From a virus, in IMG/VR virus record IMGVR_UViG_3300042905_003214, positions 1-44,190 of that record: a DNA stretch of 44,190 nucleotides. One strand, 5' to 3'. This document shows positions 32,440 through 38,379 of the stretch, piece by piece. The notes beneath the pieces are model-generated. The model was not told the origin of the DNA, made no database searches, and saw only the letters and a list, made by a program, of their open reading frames with translations. The first letter of the stretch is position 1, and each line of letters begins with the position of its first letter. Position numbers and translations under genes: made by a program.

Positions 32440-32738
32440 GTTTCTTTCGCAATTCCAGGAGTCAAGTGTGTTTCACTAAACTGGAACGGAGCACCTTGAT
32501 TGATGATGGTGTAGTTCGCTCCTGGAGCAGGTGTTCCAGGGATGTTGATATTAGTACCAGTGACTGTATAAGATGTCCCAGTGGTATATTCTATTTGTTT
32601 GATAACTTCAATCACTTCAGTACGAGTTTTAGTCTCAGAAGTAATTGTGCCACTCGTAAAGTTAGGAGTGAGGGGCGCAGCATAGCAGGGAGATATAAGT
32701 CCCGCTGCTGCCAGCAAAACGGGAGTTATGTGTCTCAC
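32376..32738 (-). CDS. Secreted beta-rich protein, paralog of the operon's first gene
   Basis: The 120-residue protein has a signal peptide (ITPVLLAAAGLISPCYAAP) and a compact beta domain with SYTVTGTNINIPG and then GAPFQFSETHL. The same pair (SYAVSGTNINV, then GQAFSFSETSI) occurs in the protein encoded just upstream, so the two are paralogs. It overlaps its neighbours by 4 and 64 bp. Export followed by surface or periplasmic assembly is likely. Confidence 0.76.
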   Translation of the reverse strand: MRHITPVLLAAAGLISPCYAAPLTPNFTSGTITSETKTRTEVIEVIKQIEYTTGTSYTVTGTNINIPGTPAPGANYTIINQGAPFQFSETHLTPGIAKETWIDRKTTEESVTNSISVFTQ

Positions 32739-33196
32739 TTGAATACGCTTAACTCAATGGTTCTTTGTGCTGTTGCGCTGCTTCCAGGACCACCAGCAGT
32801 GACTGTAGGAACACCAGTTCCACTCAGAGTACCTGCCAGAGAACCTTTATCTCCACCTAACTGAGTAGTAGAGTTGCTATAAAGGTTGGGAGAAGCAATT
32901 GTTCCAGAAGCTGCCGACTGACTGGTAACATCAGTATCTGCAGTAATTGATGTTTCAGAGAAACTAAATGCTTGTCCGTTTGTGTTGATCGCATAAGAAC
33001 CTGCTCCACCAACTCCTCCAAGAGTTGTTACATTAATGTTTGTGCCTGAGACAGCGTAGGAAGCTCCTACTCTTTCTGATTGAACCGCCGCACCCTGAAC
33101 GCTTAATTGAATTGAGTCAGTGATTTTTGATGTGATTTCGCCAGCAAAAGCAGGAGTAGTAAGGAATAACGAAAAGATAAGTGCTAATCTTTTCAT
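32735..33196 (-). CDS. Secreted beta-rich protein, first gene of the minus-strand operon
   Basis: The 153-residue protein has a signal peptide (KRLALIFSLFLTTPAFAGE) and a Ser/Thr/Gly-rich mature part with SYAVSGTNINVTTLGG and GQAFSFSETSI. It contains no cysteine. It begins 26 bp downstream of a minus-strand late promoter and overlaps the next gene by 4 bp. The repetitive Gly/Thr/Ser make-up resembles self-assembling surface proteins, but I recognise no named family. Confidence 0.77.
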   Translation of the reverse strand: MKRLALIFSLFLTTPAFAGEITSKITDSIQLSVQGAAVQSERVGASYAVSGTNINVTTLGGVGGAGSYAINTNGQAFSFSETSITADTDVTSQSAASGTIASPNLYSNSTTQLGGDKGSLAGTLSGTGVPTVTAGGPGSSATAQRTIELSVFK

Positions 33197-33221
33197 TGTT
33201 CTAGTGGTGATGAACTATTTG

Positions 33222-33228
33222 TATTTAG
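33222..33228 (-). promoter_or_regulatory. Late promoter CTAAATA on the minus strand
   Basis: The plus strand reads TATTTAG, so CTAAATA faces the secreted-protein operon, 26 bp before its first ATG. Confidence 0.75.
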
Positions 33229-33252
33229 TAAGACACTTCTTTAATTGGCACC

Positions 33253-33281
33253 TTGACAAAACCTAAATATTAACTTATTAT
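33253..33281 (+). promoter_or_regulatory. Early promoter with embedded late motif, divergent from the minus operon
   Basis: TTGACA (33253-33258) and TATTAT (33276-33281) are spaced 17 bp; CTAAATA at 33263-33269 lies in the spacer. The start point falls near 33288, at the base of a hairpin. Confidence 0.75.
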
Positions 33282-33285
33282 GTAC

Positions 33286-33310
33286 AAACCCGCTACAAAA
33301 TGGCGGGTTT
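33286..33310 (+). other. Perfect 8-bp hairpin at the predicted transcript start
   Basis: AAACCCGC (33286-33293) pairs with GCGGGTTT (33303-33310) around a 9-nt loop. With a start near 33287 the RNA would begin with this stem-loop. TTTCTTATT follows, so attenuation is possible. Confidence 0.65.
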
Positions 33311-33319
33311 CTTATTATT

Positions 33320-33405
33320 AGTCCTTGACGTGACAATTAGAGCCGTGGGGTCTGCCCTCTGAGAAGAGGGAAGTGCGCTTTCCCTATACGGATGTAGAGT
33401 TCAAT
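33320..33405 (+). ncRNA. Candidate structured leader RNA before the muramidase gene
   Basis: The stretch holds a GNRA-type hairpin (CCCTCT, GAGA, AGAGGG at about 33355-33370), an adjacent GGGAAG/CTTTCCC stem that competes for the same G residues, and outer CCGT/ACGG pairing. No ORF covers it. It could be a leader switch or a small RNA; no known RNA family is recognised. Confidence 0.45.
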
Positions 33406-33413
33406 CAAATTTA

Positions 33414-34034
33414 ATGCAAAATATCTTTACAGTAGCCCTGCCTCTCCTGGCAACGGTTACAACATCGACGGCAACACTGCCATTCGTAAACTACAAAATG
33501 GACGGTCCTCCGCCCCCTGTAGTTGAAGAGACAGCGACCAGAGAGGTTGCTCAACCTGAAAAGCCAAAAGAGAAAAGGCTAATTTGTAAAGGGTGTAATG
33601 AAAATGAGAATGCTACCCTGGCATATTTCCAGGATCGTGGTATTAAAGACAGAAACGCCCTTGCTACCATCATGGGCAATATTAGACAAGAATCAACATT
33701 CGTGCCTAATATTTGCGAAGGAGGTAGCAGAACCAGTTGGGGTAACTGCGGACGCGGTTACGGACTGATTCAATGGACATCTGCCAACCGTTATTATGGA
33801 TTGGGTGATTTTGCTAAGAAGTTTGGTGGTTCGCCATCAAATCTTCACACGCAACTTCGTTATCTAACAAATGAAGTCCAGTGGAAAGAGATTGAGGAGC
33901 GTATGAAGACTCCTGGTAAATCAATTAACCGCTACATGGACTATGCGTATAGTTGGATTGGTTGGGGGCATCATGGTGCTCGCACTTCGTATGCTCATGA
34001 TTATGCCAACCGACTGATCACGGTAGAAGTTTAA
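33414..34034 (+). CDS. Secreted phage-type lysozyme/muramidase domain protein
   Basis: The 206-residue protein has a hydrophobic N-terminus (IFTVALPLLATVTTSTATLPF) that looks like a signal peptide or anchor and a Pro/Glu linker. A lysozyme-like domain follows: NALATIMGNIRQESTFVPNI, with the glutamate in RQES as likely catalyst, then GYGLIQWTSANRY. The pattern matches the phage tail lysozyme family (Phage_lysozyme2). It is the third wall-degrading enzyme in the window, and the only one that looks exported. Confidence 0.84.
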   Translation: MQNIFTVALPLLATVTTSTATLPFVNYKMDGPPPPVVEETATREVAQPEKPKEKRLICKGCNENENATLAYFQDRGIKDRNALATIMGNIRQESTFVPNICEGGSRTSWGNCGRGYGLIQWTSANRYYGLGDFAKKFGGSPSNLHTQLRYLTNEVQWKEIEERMKTPGKSINRYMDYAYSWIGWGHHGARTSYAHDYANRLITVEV

Positions 34035-34040
34035 TATATA

Positions 34041-34068
34041 AGGGGAGTGCTGCAGAACTCCCCTTTCT
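34041..34068 (+). terminator. Terminator after the muramidase gene
   Basis: The 8-bp stem AGGGGAGT/ACTCCCCT is followed by TT, C, TT. The T run is interrupted, but the stem is strong. Confidence 0.75.
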
Positions 34069-34069
34069 T

Positions 34070-34492
34070 ATGTTTAACTTTAACTTCGGTAAGAAGAAAA
34101 CTGATAAGAAACAACTGCTCATAGTTGGTGTCGTATTATCAAGTCTTATTGCAGCACTTTCACAATGTACAAAAATTCCCGATCACGCACTTTGGGACTT
34201 ATTGGATGAAGTTCAACGTAAATATTTCCCGAACGGGATTTTGAATGAACTTATTTTGCAAGATCCTCACGCGGTAGAACGCAGAGTCAAGCGTGATATA
34301 GATCGAGCAATTGATGAAGTCACACCTGAGTATGATCGCATTATTTCTGAATCAAATAAAAGATATCAACCTCAGTATATTGAAGAAAAAAATGACGATT
34401 CAGTGTGCTATACTGATGAATGTAAAAAACTTGCTCCTCCCATGAGGATTTGCTCTCCTTGGATTGAAAATTGTTCAAATGAAAGTATTTAA
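34070..34492 (+). CDS. Membrane-anchored hypothetical protein with paired cysteines
   Basis: The 140-residue protein has a basic start (GKKKTDKKQ), one span (LLIVGVVLSSLIAALSQC), then a charged helical domain (AVERRVKRDIDRAIDEVTPEYDRII). The C-terminal part has four cysteines in about 25 residues (SVCYTDECKKLAPPMRICSPWIENC), suggesting disulfides in the periplasm. The gene overlaps the following oxygenase by 14 bp. Function unknown. Confidence 0.74.
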   Translation: MFNFNFGKKKTDKKQLLIVGVVLSSLIAALSQCTKIPDHALWDLLDEVQRKYFPNGILNELILQDPHAVERRVKRDIDRAIDEVTPEYDRIISESNKRYQPQYIEEKNDDSVCYTDECKKLAPPMRICSPWIENCSNESI

Positions 34493-34985
34493 AGATAGTA
34501 TTAGTTTAGATTTGTGGAAAAAATGTCTTGATGATGTTAATTCCAATCTCTCCGATAGTTGGAAAGTTAGTACCTTTGCTTGGCCAAGGTATGCAACACT
34601 GGGTATTTCTGGAAACTGTCTATTCAGAAAAGTAAATCCAGAATTGAGATTAGAAATACTCGAAGAAATTAAAGATATTTTACCCTATTGTAATAAAATA
34701 TCCATGAATTATCATGTAACGCTACCTAACGGTGGTATCGCACTTCATGATGATTCTAATCATAAATTTGGTGCAACTATATACTTAAACAAAGAATGGC
34801 ATATTAATCATGGTGGATTATTTGTGTGGCAAGAAGAGCAAGAGGATGGTAGTTCTATCATGAAAGCCCTAGTTCCAGAATGTAGGTCTTTAGTTTTGAA
34901 TGATATTCATGAAGGTCATGTCGTAACATTAGTCTCAAATTATTTACCAGAACCAAGAATTTCGATTCAAATTTTTGGATCTTGA
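34479..34985 (+). CDS. 2OG-Fe(II) oxygenase family protein
   Basis: I start at the ATG at 34479; an in-frame ATG at 34464 lies deeper in the previous gene. The 168-residue protein has H90-D-D92 (IALHDDSNHKFGATIYLN), GGLFVWQEE as the strand after it, distal H144 or H147 (NDIHEGHVV) and R160 (PRISIQIF). It belongs to a different 2OG subfamily from the tandem copies at 8766-10359. The substrate is unknown. Confidence 0.83.
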   Translation: MKVFKDSISLDLWKKCLDDVNSNLSDSWKVSTFAWPRYATLGISGNCLFRKVNPELRLEILEEIKDILPYCNKISMNYHVTLPNGGIALHDDSNHKFGATIYLNKEWHINHGGLFVWQEEQEDGSSIMKALVPECRSLVLNDIHEGHVVTLVSNYLPEPRISIQIFGS

Positions 34986-35010
34986 CGATTCGCACCGTAT
35001 CTGGTATGAT
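34982..35010 (+). promoter_or_regulatory. Promoter of the tRNA-Arg/tRNA-Leu transcript
   Basis: TTGACG (34982-34987) and TATGAT (35005-35010) are spaced 17 bp. The -35 begins before the preceding stop codon ends. Confidence 0.72.
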
Positions 35011-35011
35011 T

Positions 35012-35094
35012 GTCTCATAGGCGGCGGGGGTTCAAACTCCGTATAAGACCTGCCCCTCCTTGCCCACTGGGTCGATAAAGATGGGAGGTCTCTT
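35012..35094 (+). ncRNA. Structured leader before tRNA-Arg, with a tRNA T-arm-like hairpin
   Basis: The RNA should start near 35017. GTCTCATA pairs with TATAAGAC (one mismatch) around CGGGG, GTTCAAA, CTCCG, which is shaped like an acceptor stem plus T arm. A second stem joins GACCTgCCC with GGGAGGTC just before tRNA-Arg. It may be a tRNA remnant or a processing signal. Confidence 0.45.
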
Positions 35095-35171
<77 letters not shown>

Positions 35172-35251
35172 GCCCGAGTGGTGTAATTGGTAGCCACGCA
35201 TGACTTAGGATCATGTTCTTCGGAGTGGAGGTTCGAGTCCTCTCTCGGGCA
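35172..35251 (+). tRNA. tRNA-Leu (UAG)
   Basis: It begins directly after the CCA of tRNA-Arg, so both come from one precursor. Acceptor GCCCGAG/CTCGGGC, anticodon stem CATGA/TCATG around CTTAGGA with anticodon TAG, an extended variable arm (TTCTTCGGAG) and T arm GGAGGTTCGAGTCCTCT support a class II tRNA. Confidence 0.94.
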
Positions 35252-35300
35252 TTGGAGATTTTATTCTCCATACACACACAAACACACAAGGAGTAAAACA

Positions 35301-35498
35301 ATGACACCTTACGAACTGCGCTTTGAAATTTTTAAGCAAGCTTACGGTCAGGCGCAAGATGAGTTTCACGCAAACTATAATCTTGCAGAAATGTGGAATA
35401 GGGATAGAAATGTAAAAATGGATTATCCAGAGTTTCCTACATATGAAGAGGTTGAAGCACTTGCTGATAAAATCAATACTTTTGTAAGTTCCAAATAA
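35301..35498 (+). CDS. Small hypothetical protein within the tRNA cluster
   Basis: The 65-residue protein starts at the ATG at 35301, after AAGGAG at 35288-35293. It is helical and aromatic (TPYELRFEIFKQAYGQAQDEFHANYNLAEMW), ending YEEVEALADKINTFVSS. Similar short proteins recur in T4-like phages, but no function is known to me. A GGGGTG/CACCCC hairpin at 35505-35520 follows, with no T run. Confidence 0.78.
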   Translation: MTPYELRFEIFKQAYGQAQDEFHANYNLAEMWNRDRNVKMDYPEFPTYEEVEALADKINTFVSSK

Positions 35499-35529
35499 AA
35501 TAGTGGGGTGGCAACACCCCCGTTAGTAT

Positions 35530-35601
35530 TCCCCCTTGGCGCAGCGGTAGCGCAAACGACTGTTAATCGTAGGGTCCCTGGTTCGAATCCAGGAGGGGGA
35601 G
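35530..35601 (+). tRNA. tRNA-Asn (GUU)
   Basis: Acceptor TCCCCCT/AGGGGGA, D arm TGGCGCAGCGGTAGCGCA, anticodon stem ACGAC/ATCGT-type pairing around TGTTAAT with anticodon GTT, T arm CCTGGTTCGAATCCAGG, discriminator G. Confidence 0.95.
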
Positions 35602-35691
35602 TTGGAAGTGATCCTGCGATAACCTCAAGAGCACTCCTTCCAACTAAAACCTAGAATATTTCTAGGTCAGGGGGATGGCCTCCCCTGTTTC
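35602..35691 (+). other. Spacer with three hairpins between tRNA-Asn and tRNA-Thr
   Basis: GTTGGAAG (35601-35608) pairs with CTTCCAAC (35637-35644). ACCTAGAA/TTCTAGGT forms an 8-bp stem with a 3-nt loop. CAGGGG/CCCCTG with TTT after it could terminate weakly. These probably guide tRNA processing; no ORF or known RNA is seen. Confidence 0.5.
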
Positions 35692-35764
35692 GCCCTTGTA
35701 GCTCAGCTGGTAGAGCGCGGCTTTTGTAAAGCCGATGTCGCAAGTTCAAGTCTTGTCGGGGGCT
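35692..35764 (+). tRNA. tRNA-Thr (UGU)
   Basis: Acceptor GCCCTTG/CGGGGGC (two T-G pairs), D arm TAGCTCAGCTGGTAGAGC, anticodon stem CGGCT/AGCCG around TTTGTAA with anticodon TGT, T arm GCAAGTTCAAGTCTTGT, discriminator T. Confidence 0.93.
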
Positions 35765-35771
35765 CTTACAA

Positions 35772-35800
35772 TATACACTTCCTAAATAAGGAAGTGTATA
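35772..35800 (+). repeat. Perfect 11-bp inverted repeat before the HNH gene
   Basis: TATACACTTCC (35772-35782) pairs with GGAAGTGTATA (35790-35800) around a 7-nt loop. CTAAATA (35782-35788) covers the loop and TATAAATA starts in the 3' arm, so RNA from the late promoter cannot form the hairpin. Confidence 0.85.
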
Positions 35801-35804
35801 AATA
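35797..35804 (+). promoter_or_regulatory. Late promoter TATAAATA of the HNH gene
   Basis: An exact TATAAATA overlaps the 3' arm of the hairpin by 4 bases and lies 20 bp before the ATG at 35825. Confidence 0.78.
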
Positions 35805-35824
35805 CTAATAGATAAACTTTTTAT

Positions 35825-36274
35825 ATGTCTATTAAAAATTTATATTCTGATGAGGAAATAAAATCTTTTCTTTTAGAAAGTTCTTCTTTTTGGCAGTTTT
35901 GTAAAAAACTTGGATATACTAATAAAAGCGGAACTACTTATGATATTGTAAAAAAAGACCTTGATAATAGAGGAATTAAACTTCCTATTTTTAGGAAGGG
36001 TGGTAAAAGCACCAAAAAGAAAACTCACTCTGAAATTTTTTGCGAATTTTCTACTTATGATAGAAAAGATTTAAAAAAGAGAATATTGAAAGATGATATA
36101 TTAAAGTATGAATGTTTAAAGTGTGGTATATCTGAATGGATGGGAAATCCAATATCACTACAAATAGACCATATTAATGGTGTAAATAACGACAACCGAG
36201 TAGAAAATTTAAGATTTTTATGTCCAAATTGCCACTCTCAGACAGATACTTGGGGAAATAAAAAAAGGGCTTGA
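35825..36274 (+). CDS. HNH endonuclease, probable homing enzyme in the tRNA cluster
   Basis: The 149-residue protein has a helix-turn-helix-like N-terminus (SSSFWQFCKKLGYTNKSGTTYDIVKKDL) for DNA binding and a C-terminal HNH domain. The domain has a CLKCG/CPNCH zinc pair enclosing LQIDHINGVNNDNRVENLRFLC, with catalytic D-H and N. It is very AT-rich compared with the tRNAs around it and separates tRNA-Thr from tRNA-Gly, as a mobile insertion would. No clear ribosome site precedes the ATG. Confidence 0.88.
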   Translation: MSIKNLYSDEEIKSFLLESSSFWQFCKKLGYTNKSGTTYDIVKKDLDNRGIKLPIFRKGGKSTKKKTHSEIFCEFSTYDRKDLKKRILKDDILKYECLKCGISEWMGNPISLQIDHINGVNNDNRVENLRFLCPNCHSQTDTWGNKKRA

Positions 36275-36299
36275 CATAATACTCATTATGCTTTATAAT
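36271..36299 (+). promoter_or_regulatory. Strong early promoter of tRNA-Gly
   Basis: TTGACA (36271-36276) and TATAAT (36294-36299) are spaced 17 bp, a full consensus. The -35 overlaps the HNH stop codon. Confidence 0.88.
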
Positions 36300-36305
36300 A
36301 TTTTA

Positions 36306-36383
36306 GTCCGTGTGAAGCGAAGATGCGCTGGGGTTCCGTGCCTGTGAAGAGGAAACTCTGAGGCTGGGTAAATCCCCACCATT
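36306..36383 (+). ncRNA. Structured leader RNA before tRNA-Gly
   Basis: Nested pairing is visible: GGGG/CCCC outside, GCCT/AGGC inside, and AGAG-GAAA-CTCT with a GNRA loop at the tip, plus an AGCG/CGCT stem near the start. About 78 nt lie between the start point and the tRNA, more than a simple leader needs. No known RNA family is recognised. Confidence 0.5.
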
Positions 36384-36455
36384 GCGGAGTTAGTTCAGCG
36401 GTAGAACGCTATCCTTCCAAGTTAGATGTCGTCGGTTCGATTCCGATACTCCGCT
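36384..36455 (+). tRNA. tRNA-Gly (UCC)
   Basis: Acceptor GCGGAGT/ACTCCGC, D arm TAGTTCAGCGGTAGAAC, anticodon loop CTTCCAA with anticodon TCC, T arm GTCGGTTCGATTCCGAT, discriminator T. The anticodon stem CTATC/GTTAG has one T-T mismatch. Confidence 0.9.
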
Positions 36456-36472
36456 CTTACGAAGTAGTAAAA

Positions 36473-37042
36473 ATGAGCATATACAATAATTATTACTATA
36501 TTCCTTCTGGCATTAAAAAAGAATTTTGTAGTCTAATACAAAAAGAATTTGGACAAGAATCTTTAACATCCTCAACGATTAGACTTCAAGATTCTCAATC
36601 TGCCATTGACTCTGATATAAGAAAAAGTAAAAATTTTTGGATACCAACAGACCATTGGGTTGCTGGTATGATGGCACACTTTATTAACTGTGCAAACTTA
36701 AATCTTTTTAATTATGATTTAACATCTTGGCACGATCAAATTCAATTTACAGTCTATGAGGGAAAAGGTTCTCATTATGCTTGGCACAGTGATTTTACTA
36801 CTGAACAGTACAATCCTGGTATAATAAGAAAACTAAGCATATCTCTTTGCTTATCATCAAAGGATGACTATGAAGGTGGAGAATTTCAACTCATGTCTGG
36901 TCCGAGAAATATGAAAACAATTTCAATGGATGTTGGTGACGTAATCATATTCCCTTCAGATATAATACATAGAGTACGTCGATTAAAAAGTGGTAAAAGA
37001 ATTTCTTTAGTTGGGTGGTATGGTGGACCAGCATTTAGATAG
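36473..37042 (+). CDS. 2OG-Fe(II) oxygenase, PKHD/PiuC-like
   Basis: The 189-residue protein has H105-x-D107 (YAWHSDFTTE), the strand KLSISLCLSSKDDYEGGEFQL, distal H166 (DIIHRVRRL) and R176 (GKRISLVGWYGG). This order and the GGEF motif match PKHD-type hydroxylases (PiuC-like) common in T4-like cyanophages. The next gene overlaps its 3' end by 23 bp. The substrate is unknown. Confidence 0.9.
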   Translation: MSIYNNYYYIPSGIKKEFCSLIQKEFGQESLTSSTIRLQDSQSAIDSDIRKSKNFWIPTDHWVAGMMAHFINCANLNLFNYDLTSWHDQIQFTVYEGKGSHYAWHSDFTTEQYNPGIIRKLSISLCLSSKDDYEGGEFQLMSGPRNMKTISMDVGDVIIFPSDIIHRVRRLKSGKRISLVGWYGGPAFR

Positions 37043-37550
37043 TATAAAATTAACCAGAAATCATTATCCTTCAGTTAAGGATGTGACTTGGGATGATGTT
37101 ATGGATAAGGCATCTTCTGAGTTATCAGTACCACCTTTTACTGGTATTGTTATCTGGAATGATTATGAGATACATTCCTCAGTAAATCCACATGAAAAAG
37201 TAAAACTCCGTAAAACTATTCATAGACAATTCACTAATCCACCAACTTTTGTTTTGCATAGTGATTATCGTCCAGGAACTTTAAATCAAATTTTTCAAGA
37301 AGTTTCTGCAAAGCAAGGATTAAAGGTCATGCATGTTTATTTTTCATTTGGACGTGATAACTTAACTTTTGGTGATCATAAAGATACGGTCGATGTTTTG
37401 ATATTGCAAGCAAAGGGAACAATGTCATATATCTGTGAAGGTATTACTTATAAATTGAATGTTGGAGATAGTCTTTTCATTCCAAAAGGTACATATCATG
37501 AACCAGTTGTAACTGGTCCTAGAATTACATTAAGTTTTTCATGGGAGTAG
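37020..37550 (+). CDS. Cupin/JmjC-like protein
   Basis: I start at the ATG at 37020, overlapping the previous gene by 23 bp; a TTG at 37011 is also possible. The 176-residue protein has GDHKDTVDVLILQAKG with H120-x-D122, then YKLNVGDSLFIPKGTYHEP with H160, the standard two cupin motifs. The order and spacing fit either a JmjC-type 2OG oxygenase or another metal cupin. It sits between two 2OG oxygenases, which favours an oxygenase. Confidence 0.8.
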   Translation: MVDQHLDSIKLTRNHYPSVKDVTWDDVMDKASSELSVPPFTGIVIWNDYEIHSSVNPHEKVKLRKTIHRQFTNPPTFVLHSDYRPGTLNQIFQEVSAKQGLKVMHVYFSFGRDNLTFGDHKDTVDVLILQAKGTMSYICEGITYKLNVGDSLFIPKGTYHEPVVTGPRITLSFSWE

Positions 37551-37554
37551 TCAT

Positions 37555-38169
37555 ATGATAAAAGTAATTGATAATGTTATTGGAAAAAGATATCAAGAAG
37601 AAATAAAAGCCACTCTTTTTGGTAAAGTTTTTGATTGGCATTATAATCGTCTATTAACTTCTGATAATTATGGGAGTGCTTCTGGATTTACTCATTGGTT
37701 GTGTGAAACCAGACCAGAGATGAACAGTAAGTACTATGATTTTTTTTCACCTCTAATTTATGAAGTTTCTAATAAATCTGGTGTAAATTATGACCATGTA
37801 ATAAGAGCTAGAACATTTTTTCAACTGCCATCAATGAATGAAAAGGACCATGACTTTTTTCATATTGATGATATTGAAGTTCCTCATACCGTATTCTTAT
37901 ATTATGTGAATGATTCTGATGGAGATACGGTTATTCTGAAAAATAAATTTGAGTATGGTAAAGACGAAGATGATGATTCAACAGCAGGTAATCCAAACTG
38001 GCATAATCCAAAGGGTTTGATTACTGATGATGCACACATTGAAATCTTAGAAAGAGTTACTCCAAAACAAGGAAGAGTTGTGGTTTTTGATGGAGCACAT
38101 TATCATGCTGCTGGAATTCCAAAGTACAATGAACGTATTGTTTTGAATTTTGATGTTTTTGTTCCCTAA
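37555..38169 (+). CDS. 2OG-Fe(II) oxygenase, relative of the pre-uvsX copy
   Basis: The 204-residue protein has H103-x-D105 (DFFHIDDIE), FLYYVNDSDGDTVIL, distal H182 or H184 (GAHYHAAG) and R194 (NERIVLNFDVF). NDSDGDT and RVTPKQGRVVVFDG match the oxygenase at 5023 (NDSDGDT, RITPKKGRLLLFNG), so these two form a subfamily 32 kb apart. It has lost the upstream spacer, starting 4 bp after the cupin gene. The substrate is unknown. Confidence 0.87.
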   Translation: MIKVIDNVIGKRYQEEIKATLFGKVFDWHYNRLLTSDNYGSASGFTHWLCETRPEMNSKYYDFFSPLIYEVSNKSGVNYDHVIRARTFFQLPSMNEKDHDFFHIDDIEVPHTVFLYYVNDSDGDTVILKNKFEYGKDEDDDSTAGNPNWHNPKGLITDDAHIEILERVTPKQGRVVVFDGAHYHAAGIPKYNERIVLNFDVFVP

Positions 38170-38176
38170 CAATAAT

Positions 38177-38195
38177 CTTAACCGTATCTTAATTG
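38177..38195 (+). promoter_or_regulatory. Pho-box-like direct repeat A
   Basis: CTTAACCG, TAT, CTTAATTG: two 8-bp half sites at an 11-bp period, close to the cyanobacterial PhoB consensus CTTAACCT-N3-CTTAACCA. It runs into the -35 at 38193. Confidence 0.6.
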
Positions 38196-38211
38196 ACACA
38201 ACCGATACGGT
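38181..38211 (+). repeat. Inverted repeat across the -35 region
   Basis: ACCGTATC (38181-38188) and GATACGGT (38204-38211) are perfect complements flanking TTGACA. It could be an operator or a transcription stop signal for the oxygenase gene before it. Confidence 0.55.
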
Positions 38212-38222
38212 TATGCTATGAT
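38193..38222 (+). promoter_or_regulatory. Distal promoter of the porin gene
   Basis: TTGACA (38193-38198) and TATGAT (38217-38222) are spaced 18 bp, overlapping Pho-box-like repeat A. Confidence 0.62.
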
Positions 38223-38230
38223 ACCACCAA

Positions 38231-38260
38231 CTTAATTATCTTTTAAGATTTGGTTAAGTC
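38231..38260 (+). promoter_or_regulatory. Pho-box-like direct repeat B (three half sites)
   Basis: CTTAATTA, TTTAAGAT and GTTAAGTC start at 38231, 38242 and 38253, so TTAA recurs every 11 bp. CTAAATA at 38264-38270 continues the phase and is also a late promoter motif. Confidence 0.5.
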
Positions 38261-38323
38261 ACTCTAAATACTCCCGCATAGCAGACGCCCCAACTACTCG
38301 CGTCTATATGTGACCCATAATAC

Positions 38324-38352
38324 TTGAGGTATATCTGTATCTCTGGTACAAT
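38324..38352 (+). promoter_or_regulatory. Proximal promoter of the porin gene
   Basis: TTGAGG (38324-38329) and TACAAT (38347-38352) are spaced 17 bp, leaving a leader of about 20 nt. The same TACAAT serves pstS. Confidence 0.6.
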
Positions 38353-38379
38353 GTCGTTTAGTACTAAAAACAAACTTTT

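Noticed and set aside
33324-33352. TTGACG as a second promoter for the muramidase gene
   Set aside because: No -10-like sequence occurs 16-19 bp downstream; the region is G-rich and structured.
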